From positions 114,912-178,911 of the forward strand of contig NZ_JAOPKZ010000003.1 in NCBI RefSeq assembly GCF_025519785.1: DNA of 64,000 nt. The letters run 5' to 3'. Below the pieces are notes generated by a model. It did no database searches. It had not been told where the DNA came from and saw nothing but the letters and a program-made list of their open reading frames with translations. Below, piece after piece: positions 57,613 to 64,000 of the stretch. The position numbers and the translations under genes are program-made. Every line of letters begins with the position of its first letter. Position 1 is the first letter of the stretch. Source of the stretch: Staphylococcus marylandisciuri. GTDB taxonomy: Bacteria; Bacillota; Bacilli; Staphylococcales; Staphylococcaceae.

Positions 57613-58893
57613 TTAAACCCCTTCGACTGGAAAAATTTTCTTAATCTCAAACCCTGCTTCTATTAAAGTTTGTTCAGGTGATTCGTCAATCCCCACGATA
57701 ATAGCTCCAATAGTATTATCATCCCTTTGAGAAAGTTGTAGCGATTTATGGAATGGTAGTGCATTTTTTATTTCTTTCTCGAATTGACCTATAGTTTGTG
57801 AATCGTTGTAAAGAACAACGTAATAATTCTCTTTATCTTTGATCGTAACTGGTTCATCACTTTCGATGAACTCTTTAGTTTGTTCCGTCTTAAGTTCAAA
57901 GTGAGGCGGCAATGTATGCAGGTTTGATTCAAATTGTAATGCAACATTTAATAAATCACTTGCTACAGCACTTCCTGTTGCCAAACTACCAGCACCCTTA
58001 CCGTAAAACATCGTCTCGCCAACCGCATCCCCGATAACATAAATTGCGTTATATTCATTTTCAACGGCAGCTAATTGGTGTGTCTCTTTAATTAAAGTAG
58101 GCTGTACTGATGCTGAGACACGTCCCTTTTCATATGTACCTTTACCTATTAATTTAATCTTATATCCTAATTCCTCTCCCAATTCAATATCTGCTAGTTC
58201 AACGTTGCGTATACCAGTGCGTTTAACATCATCCAAATTAATAACTTGATTAAAAGATAAATATGAAGTAATAACAACCTTACGAGCTGCATCTATTCCT
58301 TCGACGTCATCTGTAGGATCTGCTTCAGCGAACCCTAATTTTTGTGCTTCATGCAAAGCATCTTCAAATGACGTTTTTTCTTTAGTCATCTTACTTAATA
58401 TAAAGTTTGATGTCCCATTTAGAATACCCATGAACTTAGATATATTGTTAGCGTTAAGACCATTATTTATAGCATTTACTATAGGTATACCACCAGCCAC
58501 GCTCGCTTCAAATTTCAAAGCAACTCCATTTTCTTCAGCTAAATTTTCTAACACTTTAAGATGAGCTGCCAGTAAATCTTTGTTAGCAGTAATGACATGT
58601 TTCCCTTTTTTAATAAAGCGTTTTAACCAATCGACTGTAGGAGAAATCCCCCCTATAACCTCAATTACGATATCAATATCATCATCTGAGATTATTTCTT
58701 CAACATCTTCAGTTAAATGATAGCTCGAAGTGTTAATAGCTCTATCTTTGGATTTATCTCTAACTAGAATATGCTTAATGCGAATATCTTTATTGATCGT
58801 ATCTTTGATTTGTTGATGATTTTCTTCTAGTATCTTAACAACACCAGAACCCACTGTACCTAACCCTAATATAGCTAGATTTAATTGCCTCAT
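57613..58893 (-). CDS. hom: Homoserine dehydrogenase
   Basis: Reduces aspartate semialdehyde to homoserine at the branch to threonine and methionine. The NAD(P) motif is [16 protein letters not shown], followed by [10 protein letters not shown] and the substrate stretch [26 protein letters not shown] follows. A C-terminal ACT domain (about 345-426) offers feedback control by threonine. The 426-residue protein is not fused to aspartokinase. AGGAGGGAAAG precedes the ATG. It is first gene of hom-thrC-thrB; a TTGAAC/TATAGT promoter lies just upstream. Confidence 0.96.
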   Translation of the reverse strand: MRQLNLAILGLGTVGSGVVKILEENHQQIKDTINKDIRIKHILVRDKSKDRAINTSSYHLTEDVEEIISDDDIDIVIEVIGGISPTVDWLKRFIKKGKHVITANKDLLAAHLKVLENLAEENGVALKFEASVAGGIPIVNAINNGLNANNISKFMGILNGTSNFILSKMTKEKTSFEDALHEAQKLGFAEADPTDDVEGIDAARKVVITSYLSFNQVINLDDVKRTGIRNVELADIELGEELGYKIKLIGKGTYEKGRVSASVQPTLIKETHQLAAVENEYNAIYVIGDAVGETMFYGKGAGSLATGSAVASDLLNVALQFESNLHTLPPHFELKTEQTKEFIESDEPVTIKDKENYYVVLYNDSQTIGQFEKEIKNALPFHKSLQLSQRDDNTIGAIIVGIDESPEQTLIEAGFEIKKIFPVEGV

Positions 58894-58950
58894 TCAGACT
58901 TTCCCTCCTAATTTGTTTTTTACAGAAATACATATGTACAACTGGAAAAT

Positions 58951-58978
58951 ACTATATTAAGATATAGTATAAGTTCAA
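58951..58978 (-). promoter_or_regulatory. hom-thrC-thrB promoter with overlapping palindrome
   Basis: Minus strand TTGAAC (58973-58978), 16 bases, TATAGT (58951-58956). The palindrome TACTATATTAAGATATAGTA spans 58950-58969 and covers the -10, so it could be an operator. Confidence 0.65.
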
Positions 58979-59052
58979 AAAAAGATTTTGTAAAGTTCAC
59001 AATTTTAGTGATGTATTTATATCCTATCACTGTTAGAATAAAATCTAAATAT

Positions 59053-59067
59053 AAAATTCAGAATTTT
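59053..59067. promoter_or_regulatory. CodY-like palindrome before the aspartokinase gene
   Basis: AAAATTCAGAATTTT is a perfect 15-base palindrome that shares the ATTC-A-GAAT centre layout with the CodY motif AATTTTCWGAAAATT but differs at four positions. It lies 20 bases before the aspartokinase ATG. Confidence 0.4.
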
Positions 59068-59086
59068 AGAAAGGTTGAGACTCGTT

Positions 59087-60436
59087 ATGAAAGTTTTGAA
59101 GTTTGGGGGCAGTTCAGTAGCAAATGCTGAACAAATAAAAAAAGTATTACAGATCTTTAATTCAGAAGCAGAGAGAAAAATCATGATCGTATCTGCACCT
59201 GGCAAGAGATTCCCTAATGATATAAAAACTACAGATTTACTCCTACGACTTTATGAAAAAGTGAATATGAATTTGGATTACACTCACAAGAAAGCTCAAA
59301 TTATCGAACGCTATAGAGATATAGTAAGAGACTTAGATATGAAAGAGGATTTATTAAAAGCTTTTGAGGACACATTAGACTACTATATTGAACATCTTAA
59401 AGATAAACCATCCCGACTGCTAGATGCTTTACTGTCTTGTGGTGAGGACTTCAATGCTCAACTCCTCGCTCAGTATAATACTCTACAAGGTTATCCTACT
59501 CAATACATTTCTCCAAAAGAAGCGGGGATCGTTGTGACAGATTTACCACAAAATGCTCAAGTATTAGAAGAATCGTACGAAAAAATCTTATCATTACGAA
59601 ATTATAGCGACAAATTAATTATTCCAGGATTTTTTGGCGTATCAAGACAAAATTACAGAGTTACTTTTCCTAGAGGAGGTTCAGATATTACCGGAGCTAT
59701 TATCGCTAGAGGAGTAAGAGCAGATTTATACGAGAACTTTACTGATGTATCTGGTATCTTCAGAGCTAATCCGACAGTTGTTAAGAAACCTCAAGTTATC
59801 AAGGAAATTACATATAGAGAAATGCGGGAATTGTCATATGCAGGGTTTGGGGTGTTCCATGATGAAGCGTTACAACCTTTATATAAGGACCGCATTCCTG
59901 TAGTGATCAAAAATACGAATCGTCCTCAAGACAGAGGTACATTTATACTTCATAACAGAGAAATAGATACTAAGACTGTCGTGAGTGGTATAAGCTGTGA
60001 CCATTGTTTTACAGTGATAAATATTAAAAAATACTTGATGAATAGGCAAGTAGGTTTCGTTAAGAAAGTACTAGGTATCCTTGAGGATTATAATATATCA
60101 TTTGAACATATGCCTTCAGGTATCGATAGTATTAGCATTATCTTAAGATCGCATCAAATCAAAGATGTAGAGGAAGATGTACTTAATGATATCCGACGCA
60201 AATGCTCTGTTGACGACCTAAATATCGAACACGATTTAGCGATATTAATGGTTGTCGGTGAAGGGATGCATCGCATAGTAGGTACAGCTAATAAGATTAC
60301 ATCAGCTTTAGCTAAGGCCAATATTAACTTACGTATGATGAATCAAGGCGCTTCAGAAATTTCTATCATGTTCGGAATCGATGTTAAGGATGCCAACAAA
60401 GCCGTGCAAGTTACATATAATAATTATTTTAACTAA
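59087..60436 (+). CDS. Aspartate kinase
   Basis: Phosphorylates aspartate, entering the lysine, threonine and methionine pathway. The 449 residues begin MKVLKFGGSSVANAEQ, the kinase signature. FPRGGSDITGAIIARG is the catalytic/ATP region near 200-215 and SYAGFGVFHDEALQP the next conserved block. Two ACT domains fill 310-449. TTG 59075 opens the frame, but AAAGGTTGAG is followed by the ATG at 59087, which gives the normal N-terminus. It is divergent from hom-thrC-thrB. Staphylococci also have a lysine-regulated aspartokinase in the dap operon; this one is probably the threonine-linked form (thrA in S. aureus naming, lysC elsewhere). Confidence 0.93.
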   Translation: MKVLKFGGSSVANAEQIKKVLQIFNSEAERKIMIVSAPGKRFPNDIKTTDLLLRLYEKVNMNLDYTHKKAQIIERYRDIVRDLDMKEDLLKAFEDTLDYYIEHLKDKPSRLLDALLSCGEDFNAQLLAQYNTLQGYPTQYISPKEAGIVVTDLPQNAQVLEESYEKILSLRNYSDKLIIPGFFGVSRQNYRVTFPRGGSDITGAIIARGVRADLYENFTDVSGIFRANPTVVKKPQVIKEITYREMRELSYAGFGVFHDEALQPLYKDRIPVVIKNTNRPQDRGTFILHNREIDTKTVVSGISCDHCFTVINIKKYLMNRQVGFVKKVLGILEDYNISFEHMPSGIDSISIILRSHQIKDVEEDVLNDIRRKCSVDDLNIEHDLAILMVVGEGMHRIVGTANKITSALAKANINLRMMNQGASEISIMFGIDVKDANKAVQVTYNNYFN

Positions 60437-60512
60437 ATTCTTAATATTTCTAATATTTTTATTTCTGTAGTTATATTTATGAAATACTTTGATCAATATA
60501 TCAAAGGATTCA

Positions 60513-60558
60513 AAAATACACCTTCTCTCTAATTAAAATATAGATTGAAGGTGTATTA
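60513..60558. terminator. Terminator after the aspartokinase gene
   Basis: AATACACCTTC pairs with GAAGGTGTATT around a 21-base loop. It overlaps the stop codon of the convergent gene and serves both directions. Confidence 0.8.
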
Positions 60559-61146
60559 AATAGCGTTCTTCTCAGAAACCAGAGCTTGATGAATGCGCTC
60601 ATCACCTACTGTTACTCTTAACAGCATGAATTGATAGTAACTCAAAGCGTCTATGACCTCTTTATAATTCGGGAGTTGATGGTAATCTATGGGATCTAGA
60701 AGCTCATACATAAGGACTATCGCAGGTTTAATATAATCTACGTCCCACGTTATCGAATGGAAGTAAATATGCTTTTCTGGAAAGCGTATATTATGATCTA
60801 AGCGAAAAAGCCAATCTTCATCAATAGTATCATAAACAAGTAACGTGAGTACTAATTCACTATCTTTGAATACATTCGCGTGAGTTATAGTATTAAAGGT
60901 TGTATTACGTAAGTTTGTACTTATTTTCTCATCATCATGAAAGGTGATGTGATAATATTCAGGAATATATTTAATCACCTCAGTAAAGTGTTTACGATTA
61001 ACGCTAATATCCACTTTATCTTCAATAATGAAGCGATCCCGTAGAAAAAGCTGTTTAGCTACCTCGCCATTAAATTTGAATTTATCAACACAATTATCAA
61101 TTAACAACTCTATAAGCTTTTTAAGATCAATTTGATTCTCTGTCAA
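60556..61146 (-). CDS. Conserved hypothetical protein, 196 residues
   Basis: A soluble protein with alternating strands and helices: TENQIDLKKLIELLIDNCVD at the start, KVDISVNRKHFTEVIKYIPE and YYHITFHDDEKISTNLRNTT in the middle, and a helical C-terminus (PNYKEVIDALSYYQFMLLRV). There are no clear catalytic signatures. The start is TTG at 61146 with AGGAGGTG five bases upstream; the frame to 61182 has no site. It lies after the aspartokinase gene and 90 bases from another hypothetical gene in the same direction, and the two may form an operon. Not recognised. Confidence 0.75.
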   Translation of the reverse strand: MTENQIDLKKLIELLIDNCVDKFKFNGEVAKQLFLRDRFIIEDKVDISVNRKHFTEVIKYIPEYYHITFHDDEKISTNLRNTTFNTITHANVFKDSELVLTLLVYDTIDEDWLFRLDHNIRFPEKHIYFHSITWDVDYIKPAIVLMYELLDPIDYHQLPNYKEVIDALSYYQFMLLRVTVGDERIHQALVSEKNAI

Positions 61147-61235
61147 ATGTTCACCTCCTAAGAAAGCGTTTCCAATATTCACATTATATAATAATTATTT
61201 AGTATTAATCAATGACTAAAACGAGTATAGTGTAT

Positions 61236-61697
61236 TTAATTGAAGTAATTTAATTGTGCAACTAAAAAATAATTACTACTTTCCTTTAGCTGGGAAGGGA
61301 TATTGATTAATTTAGGCTCAGCGGTTCTTTCCAATAAATTTGATTGCAACAAAGCTATGTCATAGCTATGTTGATAAAGTTCATTGCCTTTGATGAAGGG
61401 AACATTTGCAAAGTAATAATCTATTTTATAGCTGTTAAATGTTACGATAGCATTCTCGCCGATTAAAGAATGAAGATTTTTATCAACATAAGCATTAGGT
61501 AAAATAATATTAAATTGAGTATATTTAGCAAGATAAGCAATTATATCAGTTGAAAAAGAAATCACTGAGATATTTTCTCTTTTTTCAGATAGATGATCTA
61601 TCAATTTGTAACTTACAGGATGATGATCTATAGCAATTACATCAGTCTCTGTAATATTTTCCACCCATATATCTACCAATCGATTAATATTTGTCAT
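61236..61697 (-). CDS. DeoR-type sensor-domain-like protein without HTH
   Basis: A 153-residue protein resembling the C-terminal effector domain of DeoR/GlpR regulators (a Rossmann-like isomerase fold). DVIAIDHHPVSYKLIDHLSE parallels the first strand and helix, NISVISFSTDIIAYLAKYTQ parallels the VVTNSLDIA stretch, and INIILPNAYVDKNLHSLIG-like text parallels the PGG strand. There is no N-terminal helix-turn-helix, so it cannot bind DNA as DeoR does. AGGAGGTC precedes the ATG. The resemblance is by eye and distant; the role is unknown, perhaps a free ligand-binding or regulator-partner protein. Confidence 0.6.
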   Translation of the reverse strand: MTNINRLVDIWVENITETDVIAIDHHPVSYKLIDHLSEKRENISVISFSTDIIAYLAKYTQFNIILPNAYVDKNLHSLIGENAIVTFNSYKIDYYFANVPFIKGNELYQHSYDIALLQSNLLERTAEPKLINIPSQLKESSNYFLVAQLNYFN

Positions 61698-61946
61698 TCT
61701 TGACCTCCTTATGAAATTAATTTAATATACTTACTTAATAACTAGTTAATAAATATCAATTACAAATTTAATTTACAACTAATTTTAAAACTCTCTTAAT
61801 ATTTAATTAAATCTCTTTACCAATACTTTTCAAAAGGTAAATATTCTCTAGAGTACATATGTGTTATGATATAATTTAAATATCTCCTTTCATGAGTATC
61901 TCGTGATAATATACATATAAATATTTAGAAAAGTAGGATGATAATT

Positions 61947-62807
61947 ATGTTTATTATTTATATTCTTATCATAATCATTATTTTCCTCGTCATCGCTCAT
62001 ATTATAGATCATAGAGCGATGCAAGGTAAGTTAGAAACTGAACGATACGCTAAAGGCCAACTTGTCAATAAACTGGGTACAATGAAAAATGAAAATATGC
62101 AACTTAAAAATCAAATTCTCAATATTGATGGTAATAAGGATACCTATCATCATGGCATTCGTAAAGCCCGTCAAGATTTATATGAAATCTTAGGCGAATT
62201 TAACGAGAATCAAGCTATCAATCATTACGAAATTGTACCTACAAGTAATTTAGCTGTACGCCACCCGTTATTCGATATTGCTCGAACTTTTGATTACATC
62301 GTTCTGACAGATAAAGGAATTTTCAATATTGATGTTAAAAATTGGAAGCAAAAGACGTTTTATCACTTTACAGTAGATCCCAATCAAGAGATCACTACGC
62401 ATAGCCGTTCGATTCATGACGTCGTGGGACATTATATAGCGAAGGAATTTCACAATCAATTCCAATCTACTAGACCAACAACTTATACCTTTATAGAACG
62501 TATTAAAAACAATTCTATTATCTATGATTTTTACCAACACGATCCATTCGAACGAGCAGCGCAAAATGCACAGATTATGGAAGAAAAATTAGGTTCTCAA
62601 TTCAATCAAGTCATTTCAAGTATTGGGCTTGTTTACTTCACTGACGGTAGCGTCAACATCATTGATGGGCCTTCTACGCGAGAGCAATATGCTGATACTG
62701 TTTCATCAAAGAGCTCTTTAAAAGAAATTATCGGCGAAACAGTTAGAAATAATAGCAAACCACTTTCTAAAGAACAGTTTGAAGCATTAGTGAAAAATTT
62801 TAATTAA
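61947..62807 (+). CDS. NERD domain protein with membrane anchor
   Basis: A 286-residue protein with one N-terminal membrane segment (FIIYILIIIIIFLVIAHII) and a short coiled region (residues about 28-55). A NERD (nuclease-related) domain follows at about 85-200: EIVPTSNLAVRHPLFDIART, FDYIVLTDKGIFNIDVKNWK. The D-x(n)-D-x-K core (IDVKNW) is the restriction-nuclease-like active site. NERD proteins are suspected DNA-processing enzymes of unknown purpose. Two ATGs compete; AGTAGG is nine bases before 61947 and is my choice over 61938. It is convergent with a thermonuclease gene, so two nuclease-like genes lie side by side. Confidence 0.85.
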   Translation: MFIIYILIIIIIFLVIAHIIDHRAMQGKLETERYAKGQLVNKLGTMKNENMQLKNQILNIDGNKDTYHHGIRKARQDLYEILGEFNENQAINHYEIVPTSNLAVRHPLFDIARTFDYIVLTDKGIFNIDVKNWKQKTFYHFTVDPNQEITTHSRSIHDVVGHYIAKEFHNQFQSTRPTTYTFIERIKNNSIIYDFYQHDPFERAAQNAQIMEEKLGSQFNQVISSIGLVYFTDGSVNIIDGPSTREQYADTVSSKSSLKEIIGETVRNNSKPLSKEQFEALVKNFN

Positions 62808-62816
62808 GAAAAGTTA

Positions 62817-62874
62817 GAGAGGTTGTAACCGAGTACAATTTTTATCATCTAACTCAGTTACAACCTCGCTTTAT
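62817..62874. terminator. Two-way terminator between NERD gene and nuc
   Basis: GAGGTTGTAAC pairs with GTTACAACCTC around a 27-base loop; T-rich on the + side and A-rich on the other. Confidence 0.8.
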
Positions 62875-62876
62875 GA

Positions 62877-63407
62877 CTATTTATTCCATAAGTTAAGATG
62901 TTGCTCTTTAGCTTTCTGTTCGGCTTTTTTAAACACTTGACGATACTTTCCATTTGGAGAGAAATATTTTTCTCGTGCTAAACCTTCCTCCACGAGTTTC
63001 TTGTTGTATAAAGTTTGGTTGTCTAACCATACATATGCAAGCGTTCTTCCATAGCGGTCTTCTTTTTCTTTATCATATTCAAGAAAAACATCCTTCTGAT
63101 TCAAGTGCCTTTTACTATAATTAGAGGCTTCTTTGCCGTATGGCTGGACCGGTGTATTGGGTTTCACAGTTTCCGGAGTATCTATGCCTATAAGTCTCAC
63201 TTTAATTCTGTCTCCATTCGATTTATGAGCTACAAAGGTATCTCCGTCCACTACTCTATCGATATGTACCTTCTCAGTATGCTCAGGACCATGTTGTTCA
63301 GGATTATTATTTTTAAAAGGCCCAGTGTGATTAATATATTGAAAAGTCAGTACACCGATGATAATAACTGCGATAACTACTATTACTAAACTTTTCTTTG
63401 ATTTCAA
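62877..63407 (-). CDS. nuc: Thermonuclease, Nuc2-type, membrane-anchored
   Basis: Calcium-dependent SNase that degrades DNA and RNA to 3'-nucleotides. After an uncleaved-looking N-terminal anchor (SLVIVVIAVIIIGVLTFQYI, about 6-25) comes the SNase domain: RVVDGDTFVAH, VRLIGIDTPE with catalytic Arg71 and Glu79, and DRYGRTLAYVW with Arg121. The anchor, ending NHTGPF, matches S. aureus Nuc2 rather than secreted Nuc1. The frame opens at GTG 63416 within the ribosome binding site; AAGGTGG then places the start at TTG 63407, giving MKSKKSLV and 176 residues. Expected outside the cell, tethered to the membrane. Confidence 0.94.
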   Translation of the reverse strand: MKSKKSLVIVVIAVIIIGVLTFQYINHTGPFKNNNPEQHGPEHTEKVHIDRVVDGDTFVAHKSNGDRIKVRLIGIDTPETVKPNTPVQPYGKEASNYSKRHLNQKDVFLEYDKEKEDRYGRTLAYVWLDNQTLYNKKLVEEGLAREKYFSPNGKYRQVFKKAEQKAKEQHLNLWNK

Positions 63408-63557
63408 TGCTACCACCTTCTTATAACTAAATACCGCTTTATATTAATGAATTCTTAGACGAACGTCAACACATGTATAAATTAAAACTTACGCTGCCTC
63501 ACTCTTTAGTTTATTAAATTTATCATGGTATAATAATTGATGATTGGAGTGAATTCT

Positions 63558-63755
63558 GTGAATGCATTGAAAGAAAATACGCTAACTTTAATTGCAATAG
63601 TGGTAGCTATCATAGTTGGAGTAGTATTGCAGATTAAATTTGAACTTCCACTTATCGTCTCAGCTGTTATTGCTATATTTTTAGGGATTTTCGTTGGGTT
63701 TATCGTACAATTAGTCTCATTTACTATTGCTAAAAAGAATAAAAAAAGAAAATAA
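63558..63755 (+). CDS. Small membrane protein, two spans
   Basis: A 65-residue hydrophobic protein: VNALKENTLTLIAIVVAIIV starts it, two membrane segments span about 8-27 and 31-54, and a basic end IAKKNKKRK follows. Both ends are likely cytoplasmic. GGAGTG is six bases before the GTG at 63558; the ATG/TTG codons upstream have no site. No family recognised; it could be one of the short staphylococcal membrane peptides of unknown role. A repeat A mini hairpin follows. Confidence 0.65.
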   Translation: MNALKENTLTLIAIVVAIIVGVVLQIKFELPLIVSAVIAIFLGIFVGFIVQLVSFTIAKKNKKRK

Positions 63756-63813
63756 CTATAATGCAATAAAAACCAATATAGTTAGGGAGATCTAGTGTTC
63801 TTCATACTAAAGG

Positions 63814-63865
63814 AGGGAGCGGGACAGAAATCTTTTTATTCAAATTAGATTTCTGTCCCGCTCCC
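63814..63865. repeat. Repeat A hairpin 1 alone, perfect palindrome
   Basis: GGGAGCGGGACAGAAATCT pairs base for base with AGATTTCTGTCCCGCTCCC, and pairing continues outward (CTAAAGGA/TTCTTTTAG region). No hairpin 2 or 3. It can end transcription from either side. Confidence 0.88.
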
Positions 63866-63884
63866 TTCTTTTAGGGTCTATACT

Positions 63885-63918
63885 AAATAGGACTGGTGAC
63901 CCAACCGGTCCTATTTTT
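63885..63918 (+). terminator. Terminator or target hairpin beside an IS-like end
   Basis: AAATAGGACTGGT pairs with ACCGGTCCTATTT, then five T. It adjoins the putative insertion sequence start; IS1272-type elements are reported to insert at hairpins. Confidence 0.75.
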
Positions 63919-63930
63919 TAATACAAAAAG

Positions 63931-64000
63931 AGCGCAATTATCTCTATAATTAAAAGTATACGCCCACTTAAAATTAAGGAGATAATGCGCTTATGTTTAA
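63931..64000 (+). mobile_element. Probable start of an IS1182/IS1272-type element (cut by window)
   Basis: AGCGCAATTATCTC (63931-63944) is inversely repeated as GAGATAATGCGCT (63980-63992) in front of AAGGAG-N11-ATG (63993). The first two codons and two bases read ATG TTT AA, in agreement with MFK at the start of staphylococcal IS1182-family transposases as I remember them. Only eight coding bases are visible, so this is a tentative call. Confidence 0.4.

Overview
The window is a low-GC Firmicutes chromosome segment that reads throughout as Staphylococcus. The evidence is the gene set (femA/femB, mprF, msrR, sosA-lexA, a Nuc2-type nuclease) and the gene order, which follows the S. aureus phoU-pepF-femAB-trp-msrR-msrA-mprF-alsT-parCE-plsY-acnA-mscL-sbcCD-tkt-lexA-rpsN-thr/hom-lysC-nuc region as I remember it. 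STAR-type repeats (core TNTGTTGNGGCCC) and many staphylococcal intergenic palindromes support this. Protein sequences differ enough from S. aureus that a coagulase-negative species is likely; I cannot name it. There are no rRNA or tRNA genes, no CRISPR array and no prophage.

Layout. 1-3.0 kb: 3' end of phoU (+), pepF (-), a small membrane protein (+). 3.0-5.0 kb: about 2 kb without genes, holding repeats. 5.0-7.6 kb: femB and femA, which build the pentaglycine bridge of the cell wall. 8.0-15.1 kb: a DJ-1/PfpI protein, then the complete tryptophan operon trpEGDCFBA (transcribed right to left, overlapping genes) behind two T-box leaders in series, both with a UGG (Trp) specifier. 15.6-16.7 kb: a dead IS200/IS605-type element split by intergenic repeats. 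16.8-31.8 kb: an SOS-controlled Y-family polymerase, a 4-OT tautomerase, envelope genes msrR and mprF, msrA, an AI-2E family exporter, alsT, topoisomerase IV (parE-parC) and plsY. 32.3-38.3 kb: a thioesterase, aconitase, a BCCT osmolyte transporter and mscL. 38.5-48.2 kb: sbcDC, a CcdC-like protein, a UPF0154 protein, transketolase, a DUF896 protein, sosA and lexA. 48.7-55.5 kb: an NAD(P)-binding protein with an Rrf2 regulator, a possible small RNA or attenuator, a 25-codon gene, a CAP-domain protein with a problem start, zinc-independent S14 (rpsN) under a Zur operator with rpmG diverging from it, an APC permease and a small hypothetical gene. 55.6-60.4 kb: hom-thrC-thrB diverging from an aspartokinase gene. 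60.5-64.0 kb: two conserved hypotheticals, a NERD protein, membrane-anchored thermonuclease, a small membrane protein and probably the first bases of an IS1182/IS1272-type transposase.

How it works together. The strongest regulatory theme is DNA damage: LexA boxes of the GAAC-N4-GTTC type lie in front of the Y-family polymerase (two), the sosA/lexA divergent region (three), sbcDC and parEC, so repair, mutagenesis, division arrest and topology genes share one switch. A second theme is nutrient sensing: tRNA-Trp through tandem T-boxes, zinc through Zur at rpsN, and possibly iron through a Fur-like box near acnA. A third is the cell envelope: FemAB, MsrR, MprF, PlsY, MscL.

The most unusual feature is the repeat load. 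A roughly 155-190 bp module made of three hairpins (called repeat A here) occurs about 15 times, with two further single-hairpin forms. A second family (repeat B) and STAR elements also occur. At 52.15-52.71 kb they are nested (A inside STAR inside B), and at 16.2-16.5 kb two A copies sit inside the IS605 relic, so A has moved into other repeats and genes.
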